Shown here piece by piece: positions 40,066 through 47,296 of a stretch of DNA of 64,000 nt (positions within the stretch are counted from its first letter, which is position 1; the number at the start of each line of letters is the position of its first letter). Below the pieces are notes generated by a model. The model ran no database searches and had not been told where the DNA came from. It saw nothing but the letters and a program-made list of their open reading frames with translations. The DNA comes from UBA6770 sp965660875 (GTDB lineage Bacteria > Bacteroidota > Bacteroidia > Flavobacteriales_G > Salibacteraceae), in the NCBI GenBank assembly GCA_965660875.1, contig CBFIBQ010000004.1:62001-126000 (forward strand), read 5' to 3'. Position numbers and translations under genes: made by a program.

Positions 40066-42227
40066 TCGTTTTCTAAGACTTCAATAAGCTCAAAGTCCAA
40101 ACGCTTACGGACAAGATCAGCTTCTTTAACTTTTATAACCAACTTATCACCCAGGTTAATTTTTTGTTGGGTATTATGACCTATTACCTGGTAGTTATCC
40201 TCATCAAATACGAAATAATCTCCGCTGATATCTCTGAGTCGAATCATACCCTCGCAGTGACTTTCCTCCAGCTCAACATACAATCCCCATTCACTCATTC
40301 CAGATACAAAGCCGTTAAACTCTTCTCCTTCTGTTCCTTGCATGTACAGCACTTGAAAATATTTGGTAGACTCTCTTTCTGCATTAGTGGCCAGCTGCTC
40401 CATTTCGCTCGAATGTTTGCACAAGTCTTCTAATCGATCTTGATCCACCTGATTATTCCCATTCAAGTATTGGGTGAGTAACCGATGCACCATCATATCT
40501 GGATATCGCCGTATGGGCGAGGTAAAATGGCTGTAGTAGGAAAACCCAAGACCATAATGACCAATATTTTCAGCGGTGTAGACGGCTTTTGCCATGGTTC
40601 GAATCGCCAAGTTTTCAATGGTGTTTTCTTCTCGCTTTCCCTGAACTTCTTTTAATAATTTATTTAGGTTGTCTGCAATATTCCCCTGCCCAAAAGCATA
40701 GTCATAACCAAATCGTTTAATGAAATGCGAAAAGGTCTGCAGCTTATCGGGGTCGGGATTATCGTGCACCCGATAAACGAAGGGTCGTGGTTTTTGCTTT
40801 TTATTTTTTGGATTTCCAATGGCACTGGCAACGGTTTTGTTTGCCAAAAGCATAAACTCTTCAATCAATTTATGCGCATCCTTTTGAACTTTCAGCAATA
40901 CCCCAACAGGCTTTTTTTCTTCGTCTAAGTTGAAACGCACCTCTACCTTATCAAAAGCTATAGAGCCCTCTTGTAGTCGTTTTTTGCGTTTTTCCTTGGC
41001 GATTTTATTCAGTAGTTGCAGCTCATCAGAAAAATCTCCCGTTTTTCCCTCTAAGATTTCTTGAACCTCTTCATAAGTAAATCGCCTGTCGGAATGAATA
41101 ATCGTGCGTTTTATGCGGTGGCCGATTATGTTGTGATTTGCATCTAAGGTAAAAATACAGCTGTAACACAACTTATCTTCATTTGGTCTGAGACTGCAAA
41201 CTCCATTTGAGAGCACCTCGGGTAGCATAGGAATAACTCGGTCGACCAAATAAACCGAAGTAGCCCGTGAAACGGCCTCTTTTTCAATGATAGAATTAGG
41301 TGCAACGTAATGCGTTACGTCAGCAATGTGCACTCCTATTTCTAGTTGGCCATTTTCTAAAGTTTTGAATGAAATTGCATCGTCAAAATCTTTTGCATCG
41401 TGCGGGTCGATGGTAAAGGTAGTCACCTCCCTAAAGTCTTCCCTTTTTGCAATTTCCTCTTCCGAAATTCTAATGTCTATTTTATCTGCCGCCGCCTCAA
41501 CATGTTCGGGAAAGCTGAGTGGAAACCCATAGTCTGCTAAGATGCTATCCATTTCAGCATCGTTTTCACCCGGGTTGCCCAATACTTTAATTACTTCACC
41601 AAACGGTGATTTAGCCCCTTCTGGCCAGTTTGTAAGCTTTACAATAACTTTTTGGCGATTTTTCGCCTCTCCCAGTTTATTCTTTGGGATAAAAATATCT
41701 TGGTTTGTTTTTGAGTCTGAAGCGGTGAAAAATGCAAACTTTTCGCTGATTTCAATGGTCCCCACAAACTCTGTTTTTTTGCGTTCTAAAACTTTGGTTA
41801 CTCTGCCTTTCAGCTTTCCTTTTTTGCCCGGCATTACCTTTACTTCAACGGTATCACCATTCATGGATTGATTGGTGTCTGAAGCAGCAATATAAATATC
41901 CGTTTCCAAGTCCTCTACAATTACATAGCCCGCACCTTTTTGGGTCATGTCTATGGTGCCTACCGCTGTTTTGGATATGGCGTGCAACTGAAATTTTCCG
42001 GGCTCATTTTCTAGTAGAGCACCCTCTTCAACTAATTTAAACAAGGTGTTTTTAACCTGTTCTTTTCCTCGATTGGTGTTGAGGCTAATGCGACGTGCAA
42101 CTTGTTTGTAATTGTATACCCTCGAAGGGTTGTCGTAAAAAGCGTCAAGAATCAGCTTTTTTACCGATTTCGGGTTACCGTTTGATTTTCTATTTTGTTG
42201 TCTTGTATTTCTTCTTTTTCGTCCCAA
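40062..42227 (-). CDS. rnr: Ribonuclease R
   Basis: 721-residue 3'-5' exoribonuclease of the RNase II/R family. An N-terminal winged helix (about 15-75), two cold-shock domains, the catalytic RNB domain with TIDPHDAKDFDDAISF near residue 270 and the FTSPIRRYPDMMVHRLL segment near 575, and a C-terminal S1 domain (GFVSGMSEWGLYVEL). The only available start is TTG at 42227, since an in-frame TAA lies three codons upstream. It degrades structured RNA. A basic N-terminus KRRNTRQQNRK may help RNA binding. Confidence 0.96.
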   Translation of the reverse strand: MGRKRRNTRQQNRKSNGNPKSVKKLILDAFYDNPSRVYNYKQVARRISLNTNRGKEQVKNTLFKLVEEGALLENEPGKFQLHAISKTAVGTIDMTQKGAGYVIVEDLETDIYIAASDTNQSMNGDTVEVKVMPGKKGKLKGRVTKVLERKKTEFVGTIEISEKFAFFTASDSKTNQDIFIPKNKLGEAKNRQKVIVKLTNWPEGAKSPFGEVIKVLGNPGENDAEMDSILADYGFPLSFPEHVEAAADKIDIRISEEEIAKREDFREVTTFTIDPHDAKDFDDAISFKTLENGQLEIGVHIADVTHYVAPNSIIEKEAVSRATSVYLVDRVIPMLPEVLSNGVCSLRPNEDKLCYSCIFTLDANHNIIGHRIKRTIIHSDRRFTYEEVQEILEGKTGDFSDELQLLNKIAKEKRKKRLQEGSIAFDKVEVRFNLDEEKKPVGVLLKVQKDAHKLIEEFMLLANKTVASAIGNPKNKKQKPRPFVYRVHDNPDPDKLQTFSHFIKRFGYDYAFGQGNIADNLNKLLKEVQGKREENTIENLAIRTMAKAVYTAENIGHYGLGFSYYSHFTSPIRRYPDMMVHRLLTQYLNGNNQVDQDRLEDLCKHSSEMEQLATNAERESTKYFQVLYMQGTEGEEFNGFVSGMSEWGLYVELEESHCEGMIRLRDISGDYFVFDEDNYQVIGHNTQQKINLGDKLVIKVKEADLVRKRLDFELIEVLEND

Positions 42228-42305
42228 ATGCGCTTAGATTTATTCTAAATTGACTGACTTTAAAACCATTTCACAGGTTAAACTTTCTTACTAACGAAGG
42301 AAACT

Positions 42306-42313
42306 TAATTTTG
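42306..42313 (+). promoter_or_regulatory. TAnnTTTG promoter core of ferritin
   Basis: TAATTTTG, 57 bp before the ferritin ATG. The longer leader would leave room for control, but no operator is recognised. Confidence 0.45.
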
Positions 42314-42369
42314 AGTATAATTTGGCAAGCCGTTAAGTTTTTCACTAACAAATTAAAATAGAAATCATT

Positions 42370-42888
42370 ATGGTATCAAAAGAAATAGAACAGCACTTAA
42401 ATGAACAGCTAAGAATGGAAGCTGAAAGCTCTCAATATTATTTAGCCATGGCCTCCTGGGCAGAAGGTAAAGGATACAGTGGCACAGCGGAGTTTTTGTA
42501 TTCGCACAGTGAAGAGGAGCGCACCCATATGATGAAAATTCTGCGCTACATTAACGAAAGGGGAGGCACCGCAATTGTTCCTGAACTTAAAAAGCCAGCG
42601 ACAGAATTTGAATCGTTGCAGGCCATATTTGATGACTTGTTGAGGCACGAAGAAGAGATTACAAATAGTATCAACGAATTGGTTTTTCGTTGTTTGGAAT
42701 TGAAAGATTATACCACGCACAACTTCTTGCAATGGTATGTAGCTGAACAGATTGAGGAAGAAGCACTTGCAAGAACTATCTTGGATAAGTTGAATTTGAT
42801 TGGAAACGATAAAGGAGGCTTGTACTTGTTTGACAGAGATGTTGAAAATATCAAAGTTCAAAGTGCTGCGTCTGATAATCCAGCTTAA
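42370..42888 (+). CDS. ftnA: Ferritin (FtnA type, 172 aa)
   Basis: Four-helix ferritin with the diiron centre ligands: Glu in LRMEAESSQYYLAMASWAEG, SHSEEERTHMMKIL with E-x-x-H, and a later WYVAEQIEEEALA segment. It oxidises and stores iron in the cytoplasm as a 24-mer. Length fits FtnA, not bacterioferritin (no heme Met pattern). The radical SAM gene follows after 2 bp. Confidence 0.95.
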   Translation: MVSKEIEQHLNEQLRMEAESSQYYLAMASWAEGKGYSGTAEFLYSHSEEERTHMMKILRYINERGGTAIVPELKKPATEFESLQAIFDDLLRHEEEITNSINELVFRCLELKDYTTHNFLQWYVAEQIEEEALARTILDKLNLIGNDKGGLYLFDRDVENIKVQSAASDNPA

Positions 42889-42890
42889 AT

Positions 42891-43922
42891 TTGGGGGTTG
42901 TGAAAACCCAATTCAGCGATAACATAGAATTTTTAAGAAAAGGTTCCATACGTAAAGTGTGGAACTTTTTTTTGCTCTACCTATCCTTTCGAGTGAGTAG
43001 AATGCTTGGAAGCGTATGGCATTTGGGCGCACCCTTTAGCATGTCTTTTGAGCCCACCACAACTTGCAATTTGGGTTGCCCAGAGTGCCCAAGTGGGTTG
43101 CGAGAGTTTTCTAGAGCTACGGGAAATGCGCAATTCAATGAGTATAATCACTGGTTGAATCAAGTTTACAAAAAGCTGTGGTACCTGACCTTTTATTTTC
43201 AAGGAGAACCGTTTTTAAATCGAGATTTCTTGAAGATGGTAAATTCTGCTAGTGATAAAGGAGTCTACACCGCAACCTCTACCAACGCACATTACCTTAC
43301 CCCAGAGAAGGCTGAAGAAACTGTAAAGAGCGGGCTATCAAGGATAATCATTTCAATTGATGGAACTACCCAAGAGGTATACGAACAATACAGAAAGCGG
43401 GGAAAACTCTCTAAAGTCATAGCAGGAACTGAAAATTTAATAGCCGCTAAAAAAGAACTGAATAGCAGTACGCCTCATGTTATTTTTCAATTTTTGGTTG
43501 TAAAGCCTAATGAGCATCAGATTGAAGAGGTAATTGAGTTGGGGAATGCACTTGGGGTTGACGAGGTACGTTTTAAAACCGCTCAAGTATACGATTACGA
43601 GTACGGCAACCCTTTATTGCCGGATAATGAGGAGTATTCAAGGTATAAAAAAGGAAAGGATGGCAAGTACAGGCTCAAGAACAGGATGCTCAATCATTGT
43701 TGGAGAATGTGGCAAGGTTGTGTAGTTACTTGGGATGGAAAAGTGGTGCCTTGTTGTTTCGATAAAGATGCTACCCATCAATTGGGCGATTTGAAAGCAT
43801 CCGATTTTAATTCACTCTGGAAATCGGAGGGCTATAACGCATTCAGACAATCGGTATTGACGGGTAGAGAGCAAATAGACATTTGCACCAACTGCACCGA
43901 AGGTACTAAAGTCTGGACCTAA
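42891..43922 (+). CDS. Radical SAM protein with SPASM-type C-terminus (about 343 aa)
   Basis: The radical SAM cluster motif is TTCNLGCPECPSG (CxxxCxxC) near residue 57, followed by the usual GGEP-like segment FQGEPFLN and a TSTNAHYLTPEKAEE strand. The C-terminal part has CWRMWQGCVVTWDGKVVPCCFDKD and ICTNCTEG, which bind an auxiliary Fe-S cluster in SPASM/twitch domains. Substrate is unknown, perhaps a peptide or a small metabolite. The start is uncertain: TTG at 42891 belongs to a TAAATTTG promoter-like core (42886-42893), and GTG at 42900 would then be near-leaderless. Adjacent to, and convergent with, the HAD gene. Confidence 0.88.
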   Translation: MGVVKTQFSDNIEFLRKGSIRKVWNFFLLYLSFRVSRMLGSVWHLGAPFSMSFEPTTTCNLGCPECPSGLREFSRATGNAQFNEYNHWLNQVYKKLWYLTFYFQGEPFLNRDFLKMVNSASDKGVYTATSTNAHYLTPEKAEETVKSGLSRIIISIDGTTQEVYEQYRKRGKLSKVIAGTENLIAAKKELNSSTPHVIFQFLVVKPNEHQIEEVIELGNALGVDEVRFKTAQVYDYEYGNPLLPDNEEYSRYKKGKDGKYRLKNRMLNHCWRMWQGCVVTWDGKVVPCCFDKDATHQLGDLKASDFNSLWKSEGYNAFRQSVLTGREQIDICTNCTEGTKVWT

Positions 43923-44537
43923 TCAAAACAGCGCTCGAATGTCCTCGTCTTCTAAATGATAGGCTCGAATTCCAAGGGTTTTAGCAGAAGCAATATGCTG
44001 CGGAGAATCGTCGATAAATAAGGTTTCCTCAGCAGCGAGTTGATTCTCGTTGAGTACTACCTGAAAAATTTCTGGATTGGGTTTACGCAATCCCATTTCG
44101 TGAGAAAGGTAGGTTTTTTCGAACAGCGGTTCTAGACCTGCTATGCCATTTTCTCGTTGTATGACTTGCGTATAATCGTCGTAGTGAATTTTGTTGGTGT
44201 TGGATAATAAGAACAACCGATATTCATTTTTTAGCTTTTTGAGTAAGTCAATTCTACCTTGCGGCAAGTGCAAGATCAGCGCATTCCAAGCGGTGTCTAT
44301 TTCCGTATCGGTAAGGGGTTTTTGTGCAACTGATCGAATCATATCTCTAAACTCTTCTGGAGATATCTTACCGGTTTCAATATTATCAAAGAGATTGGAC
44401 TGGCTCATCTTGGAATATTGTTCTTTAAAGTTGGGAATACCTAAAGACTCAAAAGCTTTTACCGTTAAGTTGTAATCAATATCCAGAATAACTCCGCCTA
44501 AATCAAAAATTATGTTTTTTATCCCGTTTACATCCAT
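43923..44537 (-). CDS. HAD-superfamily hydrolase (YihX/epoxide-hydrolase-N-like phosphatase, 204 aa)
   Basis: NIIFDLGGVILDID at the N-terminus holds the nucleophile Asp (the D-x-G variant), LFLLSNTNKIH near residue 107 is motif II, GLRKPNPEIFQ near 145 gives the motif III Lys, and ETLFIDDSPQHI near 168 the motif IV acids. This matches the HAD subfamily that includes YihX-like sugar-phosphatases; the Gly after Asp shows reduced general acid, as in that group. Start taken as the ATG at 44537, since the upstream open part (to 44615) is not conserved in style. Confidence 0.9.
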   Translation of the reverse strand: MDVNGIKNIIFDLGGVILDIDYNLTVKAFESLGIPNFKEQYSKMSQSNLFDNIETGKISPEEFRDMIRSVAQKPLTDTEIDTAWNALILHLPQGRIDLLKKLKNEYRLFLLSNTNKIHYDDYTQVIQRENGIAGLEPLFEKTYLSHEMGLRKPNPEIFQVVLNENQLAAEETLFIDDSPQHIASAKTLGIRAYHLEDEDIRALF

Positions 44538-44651
44538 TCTGCAAATAAAGAAATATTGCAGGTAGAGAGTGTTGGTGGTATGTAAAGAAAAAATAAATTT
44601 GCAGCCTCGGTTCAAGAGAGGGAGGTCTCAACTATTTTCTTTTCGAGAACA

Positions 44652-44725
44652 GGGCCCATAGCTCAGTTGGTTAGAGCATCTGACTCATAATCAGAGGGTC
44701 GCAGGTTCGAGCCCTGCTGGGCCCA
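44652..44725 (+). tRNA. tRNA with CAT anticodon (tRNA-Ile2 or elongator tRNA-Met)
   Basis: 74 nt. Acceptor GGGCCCA/TGGGCCC, anticodon stem TCTGA/TCAGA around CTCATAA giving CAT, T-arm with GGTTCGAGCC. From sequence alone I cannot firmly decide between Met and lysidine-modified Ile2. CCA is not encoded. Its 3' end is repeated at 44820-44837. Confidence 0.95.
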
Positions 44726-44837
44726 CTTAGTAGGAAAGCTCTTCTTTTTTAGAAGGGCTTTTTTTGTTTAGTAGCTTTTAGGGCGAGAAGTTTATACCGA
44801 GTGACAAAGGAGTCGAGGTGAGCCCTGCTGGGCCCAC
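44709..44837. repeat. 18-bp direct repeat of the tRNA 3' end (attachment-site-like)
   Basis: GAGCCCTGCTGGGCCCAC occurs at 44709-44726 (in the tRNA plus one base) and at 44820-44837. Duplication of a tRNA 3' end is the usual footprint of elements that insert into tRNA genes. The short stretch before the second copy can be read as a GIY-YIG-protein-like C-terminal tail (KFIPSDKGVEV). Confidence 0.8.
44735..44765 (+). terminator. Terminator after the CAU tRNA
   Basis: AAAGCTCTTCT pairs with AGAAGGGCTTT over 11 bp (one G-U) around TTTTT, with a T run. Confidence 0.85.
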
Positions 44838-44844
44838 ACAATAT

Positions 44845-44873
44845 AAGCCTCTCCATTTTGGAGGGGCTTTTTT
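44845..44873 (+). terminator. Second terminator, after the duplicated tRNA end
   Basis: AAGCCTCTCC pairs with GGAGGGGCTT around ATTTT, then T run. It repeats the tRNA-end-plus-terminator layout of the first unit. Confidence 0.82.
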
Positions 44874-44876
44874 GAT

Positions 44877-44993
44877 ATGATTGCTTGTTATATAATATAT
44901 AGTAGTAGCATTGATAAATTCTATGTTGGCGTAACACAAGAGGATTTTTCTGCCCCGCTCGTGCGCGAATCCCTTCGCGTTCGATTATCTTAA
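44877..44993 (+). pseudogene. GIY-YIG endonuclease gene fragment interrupted by a RAYT-derived element
   Basis: From the ATG at 44877 the frame reads MIACYIIYSSSIDKFYVGVT and QEDFS, the N-terminal GIY-YIG core (YII ... YVG). After codon 25 it enters the inverted-repeat element at 44953 and stops 13 codons later. The rest of the nuclease domain is not found within the window. tRNA-linked GIY-YIG genes are common in Bacteroidota; this one is disrupted. Confidence 0.75.
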
Positions 44994-45263
44994 TTAATTA
45001 ACCACCAAGACATTATTTCCATACCCTTTTTCCTTTGACAAAAACTAAGACTATCTAATAAGATATTCTTGTATTCATCTCTTGTAAATAGGTCTATCCA
45101 CTCTACAACTGCAAAACTTACAAAGTAGATTCCATCTGGATTATGAAATTTGTACTTGCGGCTCATTGGCCACTAAATTAATATTCTAAGGTCTAAATAG
45201 GTTTAGGTTATCGTCAAGTCCTATGTTTTGGTCGAACGCGAAGGGATTCGCGCACGAGCGGGG
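44953..45263 (-). mobile_element. 311-bp inverted-repeat element, copy 1 (internally deleted RAYT element)
   Basis: The element is bounded by perfect 32-bp terminal inverted repeats (44953-44984 and 45232-45263) starting CCCCGCTCGTGCGCGAATCC. Inside on the minus strand is a relic of a REP-associated tyrosine transposase (44990-45166). No target-site duplication is obvious, as expected for HUH-type single-strand transposition. It interrupts the GIY-YIG fragment on its left. Copy 2 lies at 46247-46557. Confidence 0.85.
44990..45166 (-). pseudogene. REP-associated tyrosine transposase N-terminal relic, copy 1 (58 codons)
   Basis: Begins MSRKYKFHNPDGIYFVSFAV and continues VEWIDLFTRDEYKNILLDSL, the typical N-terminus of Bacteroidota RAYT (Y1_Tnp/TnpA_REP) proteins. 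It ends at MEIMSWWLIN, just where the catalytic HVH (HUH) motif should follow, so the catalytic domain is deleted and the protein cannot transpose by itself. Confidence 0.82.
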
Positions 45264-45616
45264 GTGGCAGTGCAACGCACTAGCCCTGGTTTTAATTTCT
45301 GAATTGAAACCTTTCTCTAAAAATCTCATACTCAAATGTAAACCTTCATTTACAGTTGCCATAAAGTTTTTCTAAACCCTCCGCTATGCACAGGCCAAGA
45401 AAACTATCATATGACAACTTGAGCCATTACTCTTTATTCAGCATATGGCAAGGTGGAGGGATAAAAACCAATACCTATACCAAGCAATGAAGCTAGCCAC
45501 GGCCAAATCAAGTCCATATTAATTCTATTCTTCTTTATCTACAGTTGCATTCTCTACGACTGTCTTGTATTTTAGCCATCAACACTATTGGAACATTACC
45601 ATATTCAGGTATCACC
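45264..45616. other. Gene-free stretch between RAYT element copy 1 and the small-gene pair
   Basis: 353 bp. A short hairpin AGTGC/GCACT lies right after the element and an imperfect GGTTT...AAACC inverted repeat (around 45286-45310) follows. No open frame with coding character is seen. Confidence 0.55.
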
Positions 45617-46057
45617 TTAAAAGATAACTCTACGTTTTTCATTCGGAATTTCCCACTTTTTAAAAACCCTTCTTAGTTCTTGTGGCTCATTTTTATATAG
45701 ATTTATCCTAACTCTTCCGTTCTCAAACCATAGGATTAACTCATTTGGAGTAGTAATAGAGCTATTTAAAATTTTGTATTTGTTGATGTCATTCCAATTA
45801 AGGTTTGTTTTTTTAACCTTATCAAAGACCCCTCTAATTTTGATTTCTTCTTCGAAAATTGAAACCCGTTTTAGCCTAAACATCCCAATTAAAACCAATG
45901 AAATGGAAACCATAAGCTTAATTACTCCTGAAGAAAAACCAAAAAAATAACAATCCATTATCCCTTCAATAAATATCGGTGCCGCCCCTATGAAAAATAT
46001 CGCACCCCGGTTTATGGTGATTCTATTTTTTATCACTACCGACACTTTTACTGTCAC
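45617..46057 (-). CDS. Uncharacterised membrane protein with PH-like C-terminal part (146 aa)
   Basis: Not recognised as a named family. Two hydrophobic segments (about 18-40 and 45-60: GAIFFIGAAPIFIEGIMDCY and VIKLMVSISLVLIGMF) are followed by a strand-rich tail, SIFEEEIKIRGVFDKVKKTNL, WNDINKYKILN, ELILWFENGRVRINL, which resembles bacterial PH-like (bPH) membrane proteins. It overlaps the upstream small gene by 35 bp and sits between the two RAYT-derived elements. Such pairs can be toxin-immunity or immunity-only genes, but nothing here proves that. Confidence 0.6.
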   Translation of the reverse strand: MTVKVSVVIKNRITINRGAIFFIGAAPIFIEGIMDCYFFGFSSGVIKLMVSISLVLIGMFRLKRVSIFEEEIKIRGVFDKVKKTNLNWNDINKYKILNSSITTPNELILWFENGRVRINLYKNEPQELRRVFKKWEIPNEKRRVIF

Positions 46058-46223
46058 TTTTTACATTCTCTTCATACGCATTTTCAATTTCATTTATATA
46101 TGAATCATATGCGTTTTTAAAGTTCTCTACACCCCCATATTGATCCATTAAACTTGAAACTGCCTGTGTTACATCACCGCCTTGCTTAGCAAGTTTGTTA
46201 AGGTTGTACAGCGAACTAGCCAT
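46023..46223 (-). CDS. Uncharacterised 66-aa protein beside RAYT element copy 2
   Basis: Begins MASSLYNLNKLAKQGGDV four bases from the repeat tip of element copy 2. Largely helical and acidic, ending in KSDSKSVGSDKK. It may be the truncated tail of a longer protein lost to the element insertion, since its first codon is so near the element boundary. The overlapping membrane gene downstream suggests a coupled pair. No family recognised. Confidence 0.45.
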   Translation of the reverse strand: MASSLYNLNKLAKQGGDVTQAVSSLMDQYGGVENFKNAYDSYINEIENAYEENVKSDSKSVGSDKK

Positions 46224-46246
46224 AGACCCCCGCTCGTGCGCGAATC

Positions 46247-46557
46247 CCCCGCTCGTGCGCGAATCCCTTCGCGTTCGATTATCTTAATTAATTAACCACC
46301 AAGACATTATTTCCATACCCTTTTTCCTTTGACAAAAACTAAGACTATCTAATAAGATATTCTTGTATTCAGCTCTTGTAAATAGGTCTATCCACTCTAC
46401 AACTGCAAAACTTACAAAGTAGATTCCATCTAGATTATGAAATTTGTACTCGCGGCTCATTGGCCACTAAATTAATATTCTTTGGTTTAAATAGGTTTTA
46501 GTTATAGTCAAGTTCTATGTTTTGGTCGAACGCGAAGGGATTCGCGCACCTGCGGGG
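46247..46557 (-). mobile_element. 311-bp inverted-repeat element, copy 2 (internally deleted RAYT element)
   Basis: Same length and orientation as copy 1, with a scatter of single-base differences. The right terminal repeat differs from the left by two bases (ACCTGCGGGG instead of ACGAGCGGGG). The left tip (CCCCGCTCGTGCGCGAATCC) is duplicated just outside at 46228-46247, perhaps a trace of a further insertion or slippage. Confidence 0.85.
46284..46460 (-). pseudogene. REP-associated tyrosine transposase N-terminal relic, copy 2 (58 codons)
   Basis: Same frame and end point as copy 1, with changes K4E, P10L and D30A, all altering the protein, consistent with loss of constraint. The catalytic domain is absent. 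Confidence 0.8.
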
Positions 46558-46885
46558 ATTTCTAATCTCAAGTTTTCATCTCATCCACATTTTAAAATGA
46601 ACGATATTGCTGAACGCGAAAGTTTAGTTCAAAGAATTTGTGAAAAAATTTGGGATGAGCAATACTACGAAATCAACTAGTTTAATAAAGTCACAGAACT
46701 AATCCAAACCTAAACCTATACTCGCTCAAGTTTTCCAAACTCGGTTAATACCTCCCATAATGGCAAGCATTTTTCCAGACTCCTCTAAAAGACCTTTGGT
46801 TGCTGTTGCCCTTCCCCATCATGTTATTCGTTAACCACGAATGGTAAAAATACCGTCGCAGAAAGAAAGGGTTGCACATTGTAAG
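46558..46885. other. Gene-free stretch between RAYT element copy 2 and the ferredoxin gene
   Basis: 328 bp. A 27-codon frame at 46597-46680 (MNDIAERESLVQRICEKIW) may be the tail of a gene cut by the element; in-frame codons also continue upstream to the element edge. Nothing else is recognised. Confidence 0.5.
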
Positions 46886-47221
46886 CTAATTCTTGTCTTT
46901 GGGCTTAAGTTGCCCCCAAAACCCTTTGTGCTTGGTAACTTTTAAGTTGTCGTTTACTTTAACCTGACAGGCGAGTCTGAGGCCATTATTTTTATCGTGC
47001 GGAGCAAAGTCGAGCCGTACTTGCTCGGTTTTGGTTTTTGAATGCACAGACCCTTCAATTTCAACTGCACAAGTGCCGCAGGTGCCCATTCCACGGCAAT
47101 TTAAATAAGTGGATTTATCATTGTGCGGCTTCAGGTTGTGCTCAATTAATGTGTCGCGCAATACTTCGCCTGCTTTTGCGGTGATTTTTTTCCCGCTGTA
47201 ATCGATGGTAAATGTTTTCAT
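46886..47221 (-). CDS. [2Fe-2S] ferredoxin (111 aa)
   Basis: Plant-type ferredoxin fold. CRGMGTCGTC supplies three Cys near residues 43-52 and LACQV the fourth near residue 84. It carries electrons in the cytoplasm; partner unknown. Basic tail KGFWGQLKPKDKN. Encoded 75 bp downstream of the SPOR-type protein on the same strand. Confidence 0.88.
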   Translation of the reverse strand: MKTFTIDYSGKKITAKAGEVLRDTLIEHNLKPHNDKSTYLNCRGMGTCGTCAVEIEGSVHSKTKTEQVRLDFAPHDKNNGLRLACQVKVNDNLKVTKHKGFWGQLKPKDKN

Positions 47222-47296
47222 TTTTATGTGCTTTAAACAAGCACAAGGGAAAAATGTTTAGTAAAAACAGCTGCCGGAATGCGAGTATTGTTGTTA

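Noticed and set aside
44735..44873. Repeated hairpins after the CAU tRNA as a riboswitch or attenuator
   Set aside because: Both are plain intrinsic terminators with T runs, and each follows a tRNA 3' end copy.
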